Assembly (NCBI RefSeq): GCF_015594925.2 | Contig: NZ_CP087590.1 | Coordinates: 2,976,001-3,040,000, forward strand | Direction: 5' to 3' | DNA from: Vibrio sp. VB16 | GTDB taxonomy: Bacteria; Pseudomonadota; Gammaproteobacteria; Enterobacterales; Vibrionaceae | Length of the DNA stretch: 64,000 nt | Shown: piece by piece, positions 9,298 to 18,409 of the stretch | Layout: each line of letters starts with the position of its first letter | Position numbering within the stretch: position 1 is the stretch's first letter | Program-made: the position numbers and the translations under genes | Notes under the pieces: generated by a model | What the model was told of the DNA's origin: nothing | The model's database searches: none | What the model saw: the letters and a program-made list of their open reading frames with translations, nothing else

Positions 9298-10188
9298 TTA
9301 GTCAAACAAATTACTAAAATCCGCATCACAAACATTCTTTACCGCAGGGTGTTGAATCATTCTTTCTGCAAATATAACGTAATACTCTTCTTTGAGGTCG
9401 TGCACGTTTGCAATTAATTGGAGTGGTGACTCTTCAAGTATTTCAGAAAGATAAAGGTTTGGTGCGAGAAAAATGACATCTTTATGAGATTGGGCAAAGG
9501 CTTTCATCAATGCTACGTCATCAAACTCACCTAAAATATTTGCCCTAATACCCTGTTGATCAAACCATTGAGACACCTTTCGTCCCATTGACGTACGACT
9601 GCCAGGTACCAAAATTTTTCTCTCTTCTAAAACAACTGGAAAATCGATATCGTCAATTCTGCCATAACAAAAAAAACTTAACGAACACTCACCCAATTTT
9701 TTACTGTAAAGGCCGGGGCTTTGAGTCGAATCAACTGGGCAATCTGAAAGAATCATATCCAATTTGTGTTGTGACAATTGTTCGAGTAATAACTCATGGG
9801 TTGACTCAAAACAGCGCAGATGAATACTGTTATCTTCAGGAATTGTTGTCATGAGAACTTTGCTCACTAGACGCTTGGAAAGCGCATCCGCGACACCAAC
9901 ATCAAACAATACATTTGATCGTTGACTGTAGTTTACAATATCGAGCATCTCATAGCTTAGTCCAAACATTCTGTCAGAATACTTATATATTAGCTGGCCA
10001 AGTTCTGTTGGTTGAACATTTCGACCATTTCGTTTTGTTAGCTTTCCACCCACCCTCTCTTCAAGTGCTTTTATCTGCCCTGTGACCGTTTGAGGGGTCA
10101 AAAACAAAGCATCAGCGGCTTTAGATACAGAGCCTTGCTTGCACACCATCCAAAAATAGTAGAGATGATTATAATTCAAATGTGACAT
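9298..10188 (-). CDS. nhaR: NhaR, LysR-family regulator of the Na+/H+ antiporter
   Basis: A LysR-type transcription factor of 296 residues. The N-terminal winged HTH reads MSHLNYNHLYYFWMVCKQGS, then VSKAADALFLTPQTVTGQIK, the form specific to NhaR rather than general LysR proteins; the effector domain follows (LRCFESTHELLLEQLSQHKL). In E. coli NhaR senses Na+ and activates nhaA, which is not in this window. It is divergent from a Na+-coupled phosphate transporter, so it may influence that gene too; this is inference. Confidence 0.92.
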   Translation of the reverse strand: MSHLNYNHLYYFWMVCKQGSVSKAADALFLTPQTVTGQIKALEERVGGKLTKRNGRNVQPTELGQLIYKYSDRMFGLSYEMLDIVNYSQRSNVLFDVGVADALSKRLVSKVLMTTIPEDNSIHLRCFESTHELLLEQLSQHKLDMILSDCPVDSTQSPGLYSKKLGECSLSFFCYGRIDDIDFPVVLEERKILVPGSRTSMGRKVSQWFDQQGIRANILGEFDDVALMKAFAQSHKDVIFLAPNLYLSEILEESPLQLIANVHDLKEEYYVIFAERMIQHPAVKNVCDADFSNLFD

Positions 10189-10562
10189 GATAATTTCCAG
10201 AGTTCTTTTGACCTAGTTTACTTGATACGCTGTGTTAAACCTAACTTTCGTTATATCCGATCTAAATCCGGATAATGATTGGTTTTTCCGAGGTTTTATA
10301 TGTCGAAGATGACAGTAAATTTGGTGAGATGTGCACTTTTTTGTCAATTTGTTGGTTAACCTTATAACAAATCATCAAGGCTAAAATGTTTTATCTATTA
10401 ATTTTCATATAGATAGCGTTTATTTCATACCATACATTCCCCCATAAAACGCCGCCAAACTAAATCATCAATTTTATAAAAGTGTAATATTATTGAAATA
10501 TTCATTCTCTACTATTCCGATCAGATAAGTAAACTGACTTAAATATGGTCCTGGAGAAAAAA
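10189..10562. other. Divergent nhaR / Na-phosphate transporter spacer
   Basis: A 374-base AT-rich spacer holding the promoters of both flanking genes. A short inverted repeat TATCCG...CGGATA lies at about 10254-10274. I see no clear Pho box, no ORF with a ribosome-binding site and no terminator. Confidence 0.4.
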
Positions 10563-11711
10563 ATGAACCAAGCGACAACGAGCGCTACACCGCGACAAAG
10601 CTCTATCAAGAATTTGATGCGTTGGGCGAACTTGGTATTCATGCTTTATTTACTTCTGCTTGCTGTTTCAATGGTAGGTGGTGGCTTCAAACTTGCTACT
10701 GGCGAGCAAGCTAAGACACTCTTTGAATTCGCATCTCACCCCGTAGCTGGTCTAATGATAGGTTTAGTCGCAACGGCTCTCATCCAATCATCTAGTACTG
10801 TCACGTCTATCATTGTGGGCTTAGTAGCAGGTGGTTTACCTGTTGAAACAGCTATTCCAATGATCATGGGTGCCAATATAGGGACCACTGTAACCAATAC
10901 CTTAGTCAGCCTAGGGCATATGCGTTGCAAGGTTGAATTTAAACGCGCTTTTGCCAGTGCCACTGTTCACGATTTCTTTAATTTGCTTGCGGTGCTTATA
11001 TTCCTACCAATCGAAATGATGTTTGGTATGTTAGAAAAAATATCTCATTGGTTAATTTCTCCTATGCTTGCCACTGGCGATATGAGTATAAAAGGGTTTA
11101 ACTTTGTTAAACCTATCACTAAACCTGTCATATCAGCGCTCAAGGAGCCTCTCGGCGCATTTAGTGACAGTATTGCTGGCATCATTCTTATTGCCCTAGG
11201 TATCACTACTGTTTTCCTAGCGATCACTGTGATGGGCAAGTTAATGAAAAAACTGATGGTTGGTCGTGCAAAAGACATTCTTCAAAGTGCGATAGGTAAA
11301 GGTCCTATACACGGTATCGTATCAGGTTCCATTGTTACCGTTTTGGTACAGTCTTCGTCTACGACAACAAGCTTGATGGTGCCACTCGTAGGTACAGGCG
11401 TACTCAAAGTGAGAGATATCTACCCATTCACCTTAGGTGCTAACATAGGGACTTGTATCACGGCTTTACTTGCTGCAACTGCTGTAACGGGGGAATATGC
11501 CGTATTTGCGTTACAGATTGCACTGGTTCATTTAACCTTTAATATCCTCGCAACTGTATTCATCTTTGGTATTCCATTCTTACGTGAATTACCACTTAAA
11601 GGCGCCGATATTATTTCAGATATGGCAATGAAAAATAAATCCGTCGTCGCTATCTATTTAATTGCTGTATTCATTGTAATGCCGGGTGCCATTCTCGCAT
11701 TAACGACTTAA
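10563..11711 (+). CDS. nptA: Na+/phosphate cotransporter (NptA-like)
   Basis: Inner-membrane sodium-coupled phosphate importer of the Na/Pi cotransporter (SLC34/NptA) family. The two inverted repeats carry the paired signature QSSSTVTSIIVGLVAGG and QSSSTTTSLMVPLVGTG, each followed by MGANIGTTVTNTL- or LGANIGTCITALL-type sequence. Eight or more hydrophobic segments are visible. I start at ATG 10563 (382 residues) because GGAG stands seven bases upstream; an in-frame upstream ATG at 10545 lacks a site. It faces nhaR, suggesting a Na+-linked context. Confidence 0.9.
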   Translation: MNQATTSATPRQSSIKNLMRWANLVFMLYLLLLAVSMVGGGFKLATGEQAKTLFEFASHPVAGLMIGLVATALIQSSSTVTSIIVGLVAGGLPVETAIPMIMGANIGTTVTNTLVSLGHMRCKVEFKRAFASATVHDFFNLLAVLIFLPIEMMFGMLEKISHWLISPMLATGDMSIKGFNFVKPITKPVISALKEPLGAFSDSIAGIILIALGITTVFLAITVMGKLMKKLMVGRAKDILQSAIGKGPIHGIVSGSIVTVLVQSSSTTTSLMVPLVGTGVLKVRDIYPFTLGANIGTCITALLAATAVTGEYAVFALQIALVHLTFNILATVFIFGIPFLRELPLKGADIISDMAMKNKSVVAIYLIAVFIVMPGAILALTT

Positions 11712-11828
11712 TGTGATCCTAAACCAAGTTAAATTAGCGGACTCTAAAAACGTAGAACGAGCACCAAGCTAAGTACGTTCATGTTCCGTCAGTTTTCCAG
11801 ATTGATATTATAAAGGTTCGCGAAAGTA

Positions 11829-11864
11829 AAAAATCCCCAGTCATCTTAGATGCTGGGGATTTTT
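11829..11864. terminator. Bidirectional terminator between nptA and thyA
   Basis: AAAAAATCCCCAG and CTGGGGATTTTT arms with an inner CATC/GATG stem, flanked by A and T tracts; it sits between convergent genes. Confidence 0.88.
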
Positions 11865-11889
11865 AATTCATGTATTCATAGGGTCGAGA

Positions 11890-12741
11890 CTATACCGAAA
11901 ACGGGTACTTAATCGCATCATGACTCTCATAGCCAATTACTTCAAAATCATCTAATGTGACCCAAGTCTCTAAGTCTTCTAGAGATTGAATCTTAGGATT
12001 TATTTTCAGTTGTGGTGCAACTAGAGGCTCCCTTTTTAATTGAACGTCTCTCATCAGTTCTAATTGGTCTTCATATATGTGACCATTAACTATCTTATGA
12101 TAGGCCAGCCCCGCTTTTTTACCGGTAATCTGAGCCATAATAGCCAAAAATACGTGCACCTGAACCATATTAAAATTAAGCCCCAATGGCACATCACATG
12201 AACGTTGAGTGCTATTCAAATACAGGGTATCTCCTAGTAAAGAAAAGTGATGACTGTACATACAAGGCCTTAAACAACCCATGTGAAATTCACCAGGATT
12301 ATAAAAATTTAAGATTTCACCTCGATCATCATTACCATTCGTTAAATCATCAACAATTTTTTTTAGTTGATCAACAAAACCACCGTCTGGTTTAGCCCAT
12401 CTACGTCCTTGAACACCATATACCCTGCCCATATCATCATCACCTTTACGATATGGGTTATCCAGCCAAGCCTCATTTAAGTTTGCATTCGCATCCCAAG
12501 TTTTGGCGCCTAAATGACGAAAATCTTCCGCATTATCATAGCCTCGAATATAACCAAGTAGCTCTGCAACAGCGGCTTTCCAAAAACTCTTTCGAGTTGT
12601 GACAAGGGGAAGTTGGTTATTACCTACATCATAGGTTAAATCCGCATTAATAACCGTCAGGCAACGCTTACCTGTTCGGCTATTTTCAATCCAAACCCCT
12701 TCGTCAACAATACGTTGGCACAAATCTAAATACTGCTTCAC
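11890..12741 (-). CDS. thyA: Thymidylate synthase
   Basis: Makes dTMP from dUMP with methylene-tetrahydrofolate. The 283-residue protein has the catalytic-cysteine block (MGCLRPCMYSHHF), the phosphate-binding arginine/nucleotide segment QRSCDVPLGLNFNMVQ and a C-terminal GYESHDAIKYPFSV. It is of the longer vibrio form, with FYNPGEFHMG where E. coli has a different sequence. The start is GTG, immediately abutting the lgt stop codon, with AAAGG seven bases upstream inside lgt, so translation is probably coupled to lgt. Confidence 0.96.
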   Translation of the reverse strand: MKQYLDLCQRIVDEGVWIENSRTGKRCLTVINADLTYDVGNNQLPLVTTRKSFWKAAVAELLGYIRGYDNAEDFRHLGAKTWDANANLNEAWLDNPYRKGDDDMGRVYGVQGRRWAKPDGGFVDQLKKIVDDLTNGNDDRGEILNFYNPGEFHMGCLRPCMYSHHFSLLGDTLYLNSTQRSCDVPLGLNFNMVQVHVFLAIMAQITGKKAGLAYHKIVNGHIYEDQLELMRDVQLKREPLVAPQLKINPKIQSLEDLETWVTLDDFEVIGYESHDAIKYPFSV

Positions 12742-13557
12742 TTATTTACCTTTAACCGTTTGTATACGACTATCTGTTTTGTACGCCCAAATCATCATCA
12801 AAATACCAATTATAATCATTGGAGAAGAGAGTATTTGTCCCATAGACACAAAATTACCAAATAACCCTAAATGCTCGTCGGGTTCTCGGAAATACTCGAC
12901 AATAAAGCGAAACGAACCATAACCAATTAGGAATAACCCCGATACCGCTCCAGCTGGTCGAGATTTTCGTATGAATACATTCAATATTACAAAGAGTACA
13001 ACACCTTCTAGAAAAGCTTCATAAAGCTGCGATGGGTGTCTAGGTAAATAACCACCGCTAGGAAAAAGAACCCCCCAAGAAACATCAGTAACACGCCCCC
13101 AGAGTTCATCATTCATAAAGTTACCGAGTCGACCCAACCCTAAGCCAAAAGGAACCAGCGGCGCGACAAAGTCTGCAATACTGAAAAATGTACGGCGGTT
13201 CCGATATCCATACCATCCCATTGCGGATATAACACCAATCAATCCACCATGGAATGACATACCACCTGTCCAGACTTTAAATAAGTACAGTGGGTCATCC
13301 AAAAACAGATCAAAATGATAAAACAACACGTAGCCGATTCTGCCTCCTACCACTACACCTAAAAAACCGGCAAATAGTAAGTCCGAAACCTGTTCTCTTG
13401 TCCATCCGCTATTGGGTTGATCTGCCCTTCTATTTGCCAACCAAATAGCGAACATAAACCCAAATAAATACATCAATCCATACCAACGAACCGAAACTGG
13501 TCCAAGAGACACGAGGATAGGATCAATCTGTGGAAACTCAATAAAGCCTTGAGCCAT
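12742..13557 (-). CDS. lgt: Prolipoprotein diacylglyceryl transferase
   Basis: Inner-membrane enzyme adding diacylglycerol to the lipobox cysteine of prolipoproteins, the step before LspA. The 271-residue protein has seven hydrophobic segments, the GGMSFHGGLIG block with the essential histidine, and the Lgt signature GLGRLGNFMNDELWGRVT. The lgt-thyA order with touching genes matches enterobacteria and vibrios. Confidence 0.97.
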   Translation of the reverse strand: MAQGFIEFPQIDPILVSLGPVSVRWYGLMYLFGFMFAIWLANRRADQPNSGWTREQVSDLLFAGFLGVVVGGRIGYVLFYHFDLFLDDPLYLFKVWTGGMSFHGGLIGVISAMGWYGYRNRRTFFSIADFVAPLVPFGLGLGRLGNFMNDELWGRVTDVSWGVLFPSGGYLPRHPSQLYEAFLEGVVLFVILNVFIRKSRPAGAVSGLFLIGYGSFRFIVEYFREPDEHLGLFGNFVSMGQILSSPMIIIGILMMIWAYKTDSRIQTVKGK

Positions 13558-13663
13558 AATAATTTACTTCCTTAATTGCATAGCGGGCTATACGGATAAC
13601 AATATTTTACCCGCAACATCACGCAAAAATACAGCAAACACACCTTTAAGACCAAAAGAACGT

Positions 13664-15913
13664 TTATTGCTTTCCTGCGCGAGTAAAACCTGCGAGATTC
13701 TTGTTTTCTAAATATTTCAACATCATAGTATATGTATCTTTGCTATATCGCATAGTCAAAGCTTTGTCAGAAAATGATTTTAATTCTGTCGCGCTTGTTT
13801 GCCTCAATAGATATTTTACTCGGGCCACATTTGAGGTATTCATACTTAACGAACGATATCCTAAACCAACAAGCAACAATGCACCAACAGGATCGCCAGC
13901 CAACTCCCCGCATAAGCTCACCGGGATATTGTATTGATTACACGTATCAAGTATTTGCTTCAATGCCATGATAACCGCGGGGTGGATAGATTCGTAAATA
14001 TCAGAAACGCGAGAGTTATTACGATCTACCGCCAGCAAATATTGAGTAAGATCATTACTCCCTACAGAAACAAAATCAACTTTATCCGCAACCATAGGCA
14101 ACAAATAGATCATAGATGGAACTTCAACCATGATACCTATCTCAGGTTTAGCGACTTTTGGCTCAAAACGCTTAACTTCAGTAAACGCCTGATCGATAAG
14201 TTTTAACGCTTCGTCTAACTCCTGACAGCTAGACACCATGGGTAGTAATATACGTAAGTTATCCAAACCAATGCTCGCCCGCAACATTGCCCTTAACTGA
14301 ATAATAAATATATCTGGGTGATCTAACGTAAAACGTATGCCCCTCCAACCAAGAAATGGATTATCTTCTTCGATAGGAAGGTATGGTAGTGGCTTATCTC
14401 CACCAATATCCAACGTTCGCATTATCACCTTTTTATTGATATACGCCTTTAGGACACGTCTATATTGTTGAGCCTGCTCATCCTCTGAAGGGAATCGATG
14501 TTGTAATAAAAATTGAATTTCTGTCCTGTAAAGACCGACACCATCAACGCCTTTGTTAATGGCTATATTTGTGTCCGCACTCAGACCTGCATTTAACAAT
14601 ACTTCAATCTTTGTTCCATCATTAGTGCAGGCATCTTGACTAAGTTCACCCTCAACCATTTGAGAAAGCTCAAATTCTTCACCTTGTAATGATCGGTATT
14701 CTTGTAATAATTGATCGTTGGGCTCAACCAAGATCTTACCGCTGTATCCATCAACAACCCCCATGCGACCATGGATAGCTTCTGGTGATAGATTAGCTCC
14801 CATTATGGCAGGAACACCTAATGCTCGAGACAGAATAGCGGCGTGCGAATTAGCGGCACCTTCTAATGAAATAACCGCTAATAATTGTTCCTTGGGCACG
14901 CCTGCCAATATTGATGCTGTAAGCTCTCTAACAACTAGAATAACGGGCTTTCTCAGATCAATTTGACCAGATTCCGAATTATGTAGAAAATAAAGCAACC
15001 TTTGCCCTAGCTCTTTAATATCCTGAGCTCTTTCGCGCATATACACATCACTCATTTGAGCAAATCGATGTGAATAGGTCTCCACGACTTGTCTCAACGC
15101 CCAATCAGCTCTATCACCTTTGTTTATCTGTGTTTTAAGGTCCGCACGCAACATTGGGTCATTTAACAGGTGAGTGAATAAGTCAAAAATCGCCAATGCA
15201 TCTTTATTTAACTCACCATCGAATCTTTTGCGCATTCGCCTAAAATCGGTAATTGCATTCTCGATCGCCAACATTAACCATTCATGTTCTTGTTCGGTGT
15301 TTACAGCAGAGGCGGGTAAAACGTTTGAGAGTTCAGGTTGGGTATTGTCCCACCAGAATGGGCCTACAGCGACACCTGGAGAAGCCGCAATACCAGAGAT
15401 GCTTATTGTCTTTTGTTCAGCAAGCAACCAATGGCCCTTCGTTTGGGCGTGAGCAACGATAACTGCGACCTGTGCGGCAAGTGTCACCAAAAATGACTCT
15501 TCGATTTCACTAAACAATCGAGGTGATTTTTGCTGAATGACTAAAACACCTAAGACTTGTTTTCGATGAATGATTGGCGTACCAAGAAATGAATGGTAAA
15601 CCTGCTCACCTAATTGAGGAAAAAATTTATAATTTGGATGTTTTGATGCTTCCGCTAGATTTAGCGGTTCAGCACTGCGACGCACCAGTCCCACAAGTGC
15701 CTCAGAGTAATCTATATGAATAGAATGGCCTTGCAATTGCAGACCTTGAGTTGCCATTAACTCAAGCCGTTGCTGCTGATCATTAGCCAAATAAACAGTG
15801 CAACAGTCTGTTTGCATCGCAATACACGTTTCTTTGACCAAAAGGTTTAAAGCTTGATGTACATCATCAAGCCTTATAACCTTTTCAACTATATCCCTCA
15901 GCTGAGTTAGCAT
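13664..15913 (-). CDS. ptsP: Phosphoenolpyruvate-protein phosphotransferase of the nitrogen PTS (EI-Ntr)
   Basis: First enzyme of the PTS-Ntr regulatory phosphorelay, taking phosphate from PEP to NPr. The 749 residues comprise an N-terminal GAF domain (about 1-160), then the EI part: phospho-histidine His357 in EGAANSHAAILSRALGVPAI, the PEP-utilising barrel (RTLDIGGDKPLPYLPIEEDN, then FVSVGSNDLTQYLLAVDRNN) and the conserved cysteine in VSLCGELAGDP. The gene follows rppH by two bases, the conserved rppH-ptsP pair, and precedes lgt. Confidence 0.96.
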   Translation of the reverse strand: MLTQLRDIVEKVIRLDDVHQALNLLVKETCIAMQTDCCTVYLANDQQQRLELMATQGLQLQGHSIHIDYSEALVGLVRRSAEPLNLAEASKHPNYKFFPQLGEQVYHSFLGTPIIHRKQVLGVLVIQQKSPRLFSEIEESFLVTLAAQVAVIVAHAQTKGHWLLAEQKTISISGIAASPGVAVGPFWWDNTQPELSNVLPASAVNTEQEHEWLMLAIENAITDFRRMRKRFDGELNKDALAIFDLFTHLLNDPMLRADLKTQINKGDRADWALRQVVETYSHRFAQMSDVYMRERAQDIKELGQRLLYFLHNSESGQIDLRKPVILVVRELTASILAGVPKEQLLAVISLEGAANSHAAILSRALGVPAIMGANLSPEAIHGRMGVVDGYSGKILVEPNDQLLQEYRSLQGEEFELSQMVEGELSQDACTNDGTKIEVLLNAGLSADTNIAINKGVDGVGLYRTEIQFLLQHRFPSEDEQAQQYRRVLKAYINKKVIMRTLDIGGDKPLPYLPIEEDNPFLGWRGIRFTLDHPDIFIIQLRAMLRASIGLDNLRILLPMVSSCQELDEALKLIDQAFTEVKRFEPKVAKPEIGIMVEVPSMIYLLPMVADKVDFVSVGSNDLTQYLLAVDRNNSRVSDIYESIHPAVIMALKQILDTCNQYNIPVSLCGELAGDPVGALLLVGLGYRSLSMNTSNVARVKYLLRQTSATELKSFSDKALTMRYSKDTYTMMLKYLENKNLAGFTRAGKQ

Positions 15914-15915
15914 TG

Positions 15916-16434
15916 CTATCCTCTACGGTTTTTACGTTTACCTTTCGACTTTCGCTCCTTAAAAGGCATAGCTAAAGAAGCAAACTCTTTCATCGCACGC
16001 CTATAGACATCACGTTTGAATGAAACAACCTGCCTAACAGGGTACCAAAAACTAACCCAACGCCAACCATCAAACTCAGGGGTATTACCACGTTGCATAT
16101 TTACTTGCGACTCATCGCAAATCATGCGCAGTAAAAACCATTTCTGTTTTTGCCCGATACAAACAGGTTTAGAATCCCAACGAACAAGGCGCTTTGGTAG
16201 GCGGTACCTTAACCAATGACGGCTTGTTGCTACTATTTTTACATCCTGTTTAGTAAGACCAACTTCTTCGTATAGCTCTCTGAACATTGCTTGCTCAGGA
16301 GTTTCTCCGTCATCAATTCCCCCTTGGGGAAACTGCCAAGAATGTTGCCCGTATCGTTTAGCCCAGAATACCTGACCATGGTTGTTACAAATCACGATTC
16401 CCACATTTAAGCGGTAACCATCGCCATCGATCAC
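15916..16434 (-). CDS. rppH: RNA pyrophosphohydrolase RppH
   Basis: Nudix hydrolase that converts 5'-triphosphate RNA to monophosphate and so triggers RNase E decay. It contains FGQHSWQFPQGGI-type sequence (YGQHSWQFPQGGIDDGE) and the Nudix box GGIDDGETPEQAMFRELYEE followed by VGL. I start at GTG 16434 (172 residues): AGAGG stands seven bases upstream and the family begins at this point (E. coli MIDDDGYRPNVG). An ATG at 16476 would add 14 residues. The C-terminal tail is very basic (KERKSKGKRKNRRG). Confidence 0.94.
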   Translation of the reverse strand: MIDGDGYRLNVGIVICNNHGQVFWAKRYGQHSWQFPQGGIDDGETPEQAMFRELYEEVGLTKQDVKIVATSRHWLRYRLPKRLVRWDSKPVCIGQKQKWFLLRMICDESQVNMQRGNTPEFDGWRWVSFWYPVRQVVSFKRDVYRRAMKEFASLAMPFKERKSKGKRKNRRG

Positions 16435-16614
16435 TGGCCAACCTCTAGAAAATTCTCGTTGGCATGATTTTTTCACATATCCCTAGATGTCGCAAACTTA
16501 CAGTGTAAGTTTAAGTAATATTTATTAGCCAACACTCACTTTTGAATAAACTCTAGCCAATATACTAGTTATCAACACTATCTAATGACACCTAGCCAAT
16601 TTATTCACTTTTTC

Positions 16615-16623
16615 TGTGAATAA
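16615..16623 (-). promoter_or_regulatory. DnaA box (TTATTCACA) in an inverted repeat
   Basis: TGTGAATAA on the plus strand fits TTATNCACA on the minus strand. It forms the right arm of a perfect 8-base inverted repeat, TTATTCAC (16601-16608) and GTGAATAA (16616-16623), so a second near-match box faces it. Confidence 0.55.
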
Positions 16624-16818
16624 GTTTGTGAAGAATTCCAGTGAACTAAATCCACTTGCTCATACATTACACAGGGACAAAAAATGCTTCACAAGAATAT
16701 TTAAAATAAATCATAATTTAACAACAAGTTACATAAAAATTAAAGGATCAACTGTCGCTAAAATTGACTGAAGATCTTCATCTTTTTTTGATCGGTCAAA
16801 GATCAACCACAGAGGTTC

Positions 16819-16827
16819 TTATCCACA
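16819..16827 (+). promoter_or_regulatory. Perfect high-affinity DnaA box (TTATCCACA)
   Basis: Exact match to the strongest E. coli DnaA box sequence (R1/R4 type), surrounded by GATC sites at 16801 and 16833. Confidence 0.65.
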
Positions 16828-16937
16828 TCATTGATCCTAACTTTCATTATTTGAAGATAATATCAACTCCAAAATCCGATCAAAACCACTGTTAATTGAT
16901 CCAGTTACAATTAATATTGCGTTTTTTCTAACAAGCC

Positions 16938-16946
16938 TGTGGATAA
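16938..16946 (-). promoter_or_regulatory. Perfect high-affinity DnaA box, inverted (TGTGGATAA)
   Basis: Exact reverse complement of TTATCCACA, 110 bases from the box at 16819 and pointing toward it, about 100 bases before the mutH start. Confidence 0.65.
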
Positions 16947-17043
16947 CTAGGGTTAATCTCAAATAAAAGGCATAGATCTTCACAGGTACTCCGTTCTTTC
17001 TCTGGAGTTTGTTACAATAACTTTTTTAGTCTAGTGGTCAATA

Positions 17044-17709
17044 ATGAAACCAGAACCAAAAACCGAAGCGGAGCTCTTGCAAAGAGCGTTAGATATTGCA
17101 GGGCTTTCATTTCTTGAGCTCGCAGAAGATGCGAATATGATCGTTCCTCCAGATTTAAAACGCGACAAAGGTTGGGTTGGTCAATTACTTGAATGGCACC
17201 TTGGTGCTACGGCAGGGAGCAAACCACAACAAGATTTCTTGGATCTAGGAATAGAACTTAAGAGCATTCCTATTAGTTACACAGGAAAACCACTAGAAAC
17301 GACCTTTGTATGTGTCGCACCACTCGTCGGTGTACATGGTTTAACTTGGCAGACAAGCCATGTACGACAAAAACTATCTAAAGTACTTTGGATCCCGATA
17401 GAAGGTGAGCGGGAAATACCGTTAGCTGATCGTAAGGTAGGATCACCGATCTTATGGTCACCGAACAAAGAAGAACAAGACCAACTACAACTAGATTGGG
17501 AAGAGTTAATGGAGATGATCGTTTTAGGCCAAGTAGAGCAGATAACGGCGAGACATGGAGAGGTTTTGCAGTTAAGACCCAAAGCAGCCAACAGTCGAGT
17601 CTTCACACAAGCGTATGGCGCAACAGGAAATCCAATAAAAACGACACCAAGAGGCTTTTACTTAAGAACTCAGTTCACTCATAAAATATTGAAGCGGCAC
17701 TTTTCTTAA
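17044..17709 (+). CDS. mutH: DNA mismatch repair endonuclease MutH
   Basis: Nicks the unmethylated strand at hemimethylated GATC sites during methyl-directed mismatch repair, activated by MutL. The 221-residue protein has the type II restriction-like catalytic triad as DFLDLGIELKSIPI (Asp64, Glu71, Lys73), corresponding to E. coli Asp70/Glu77/Lys79. The C-terminal part (AYGATGNPIKTTPRGFYLR) is also conserved. Presence of mutH implies a Dam-methylating lineage, as in vibrios. The ATG is preceded by only a weak ribosome-binding sequence. Confidence 0.96.
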   Translation: MKPEPKTEAELLQRALDIAGLSFLELAEDANMIVPPDLKRDKGWVGQLLEWHLGATAGSKPQQDFLDLGIELKSIPISYTGKPLETTFVCVAPLVGVHGLTWQTSHVRQKLSKVLWIPIEGEREIPLADRKVGSPILWSPNKEEQDQLQLDWEELMEMIVLGQVEQITARHGEVLQLRPKAANSRVFTQAYGATGNPIKTTPRGFYLRTQFTHKILKRHFS

Positions 17710-17732
17710 CGCCGCTATCAAACGTCAATCGA

Positions 17733-18176
17733 CTACTTAATTTCTGAAATCGGTAACCAATCTACCTTTACACCTGCTTGCAAAAACATATCTTGGCTAA
17801 CGTTGATTTTGTCTTCCCAACGAGAGAGAAAATCTTCTGTTTGCTCAGGACAATGTACGCTAGCAATACCGGTCTGAATAATCTTCGCCGCACAATTTGG
17901 ACACGGAAAATGTGTCACCCAAATTTCACAGCCATCGAGATCCCGCTTAGCAAACAAAATCGCATTTTCTTCCGCATGGAGAGTTTTAAGGTATTTCATA
18001 TCACGATCATCGGTACTAGCACTATCTGAAACACCATGCGGATAGCCATTAAAACCAACAGATACGATGCGATTTTTTTCAGTAATTACCGCACCAACTT
18101 GTGTGGAAGGATCTTTACTCCATGAACCCACTAACTCAGCCATTTGAAAAAAACGCTGTGCCCATTTTGAAATCAT
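17733..18176 (-). CDS. dCMP deaminase-family zinc enzyme
   Basis: A 147-residue cytidine/deoxycytidylate deaminase-fold protein. The zinc site is clear: LHAEENAILFA (His, with catalytic Glu) and FPCPNCAAKIIQTGI (the two Cys ligands), with the upstream DPSTQVGAVI substrate loop typical of dCMP deaminases. If it acts on dCMP it would supply dUMP for ThyA, encoded 5 kb away. It converges on mutH with only 23 bases between and no clear terminator. Substrate is inferred from family resemblance. Confidence 0.85.
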   Translation of the reverse strand: MISKWAQRFFQMAELVGSWSKDPSTQVGAVITEKNRIVSVGFNGYPHGVSDSASTDDRDMKYLKTLHAEENAILFAKRDLDGCEIWVTHFPCPNCAAKIIQTGIASVHCPEQTEDFLSRWEDKINVSQDMFLQAGVKVDWLPISEIK

Positions 18177-18409
18177 TCTAACGTCCTCAATTATCGATCA
18201 TTTATTCGACAAAAAATCATGGCCAACTACTGCTTGATCTTACTATCTCAAAGGCTAAAAAAGAACCAGCCAAATCAGAAAGATAAGACTAGCTCATTAG
18301 GTATGCAAGCGAAACTTATGTTTCGCGTGTGTTAATGTCCTTACGGAGACCAATTCGTTAGATAAAATGTATTCGATAAAACGATGATCAACGTAGTCGA
18401 TATCAATTT

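Larger units (their letters stand above)
16435..17043. promoter_or_regulatory. Divergent rppH-mutH spacer: DARS2-like DnaA-box and GATC-rich region
   Basis: A 609-base, strongly AT-rich spacer without a credible ORF. It has three matches to the DnaA consensus TTATNCACA (16615-16623, 16819-16827, 16938-16946) and eight GATC sites in 233 bases (starting at 16746, 16773, 16790, 16801, 16833, 16878, 16898, 16975). In E. coli the DnaA-reactivating locus DARS2 lies in this same rppH(nudH)-mutH spacer. The equivalent role here is inferred from position and boxes. It must also hold the promoters of rppH and mutH. Confidence 0.6.

Noticed and set aside
10189..10562. Pho box controlling the Na/phosphate transporter
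   Set aside because: Only single TGACAG-like hexamers occur; no paired CTGTCAT-type repeats with the right spacing.
16601..16978. Chromosome II replication trigger site (crtS) or a second origin
   Set aside because: As I recall, crtS lies in a different gene context in V. cholerae and I recognise no RctB site here. There is also no dnaA, gidA or replication initiator gene nearby, so an origin is not supported.
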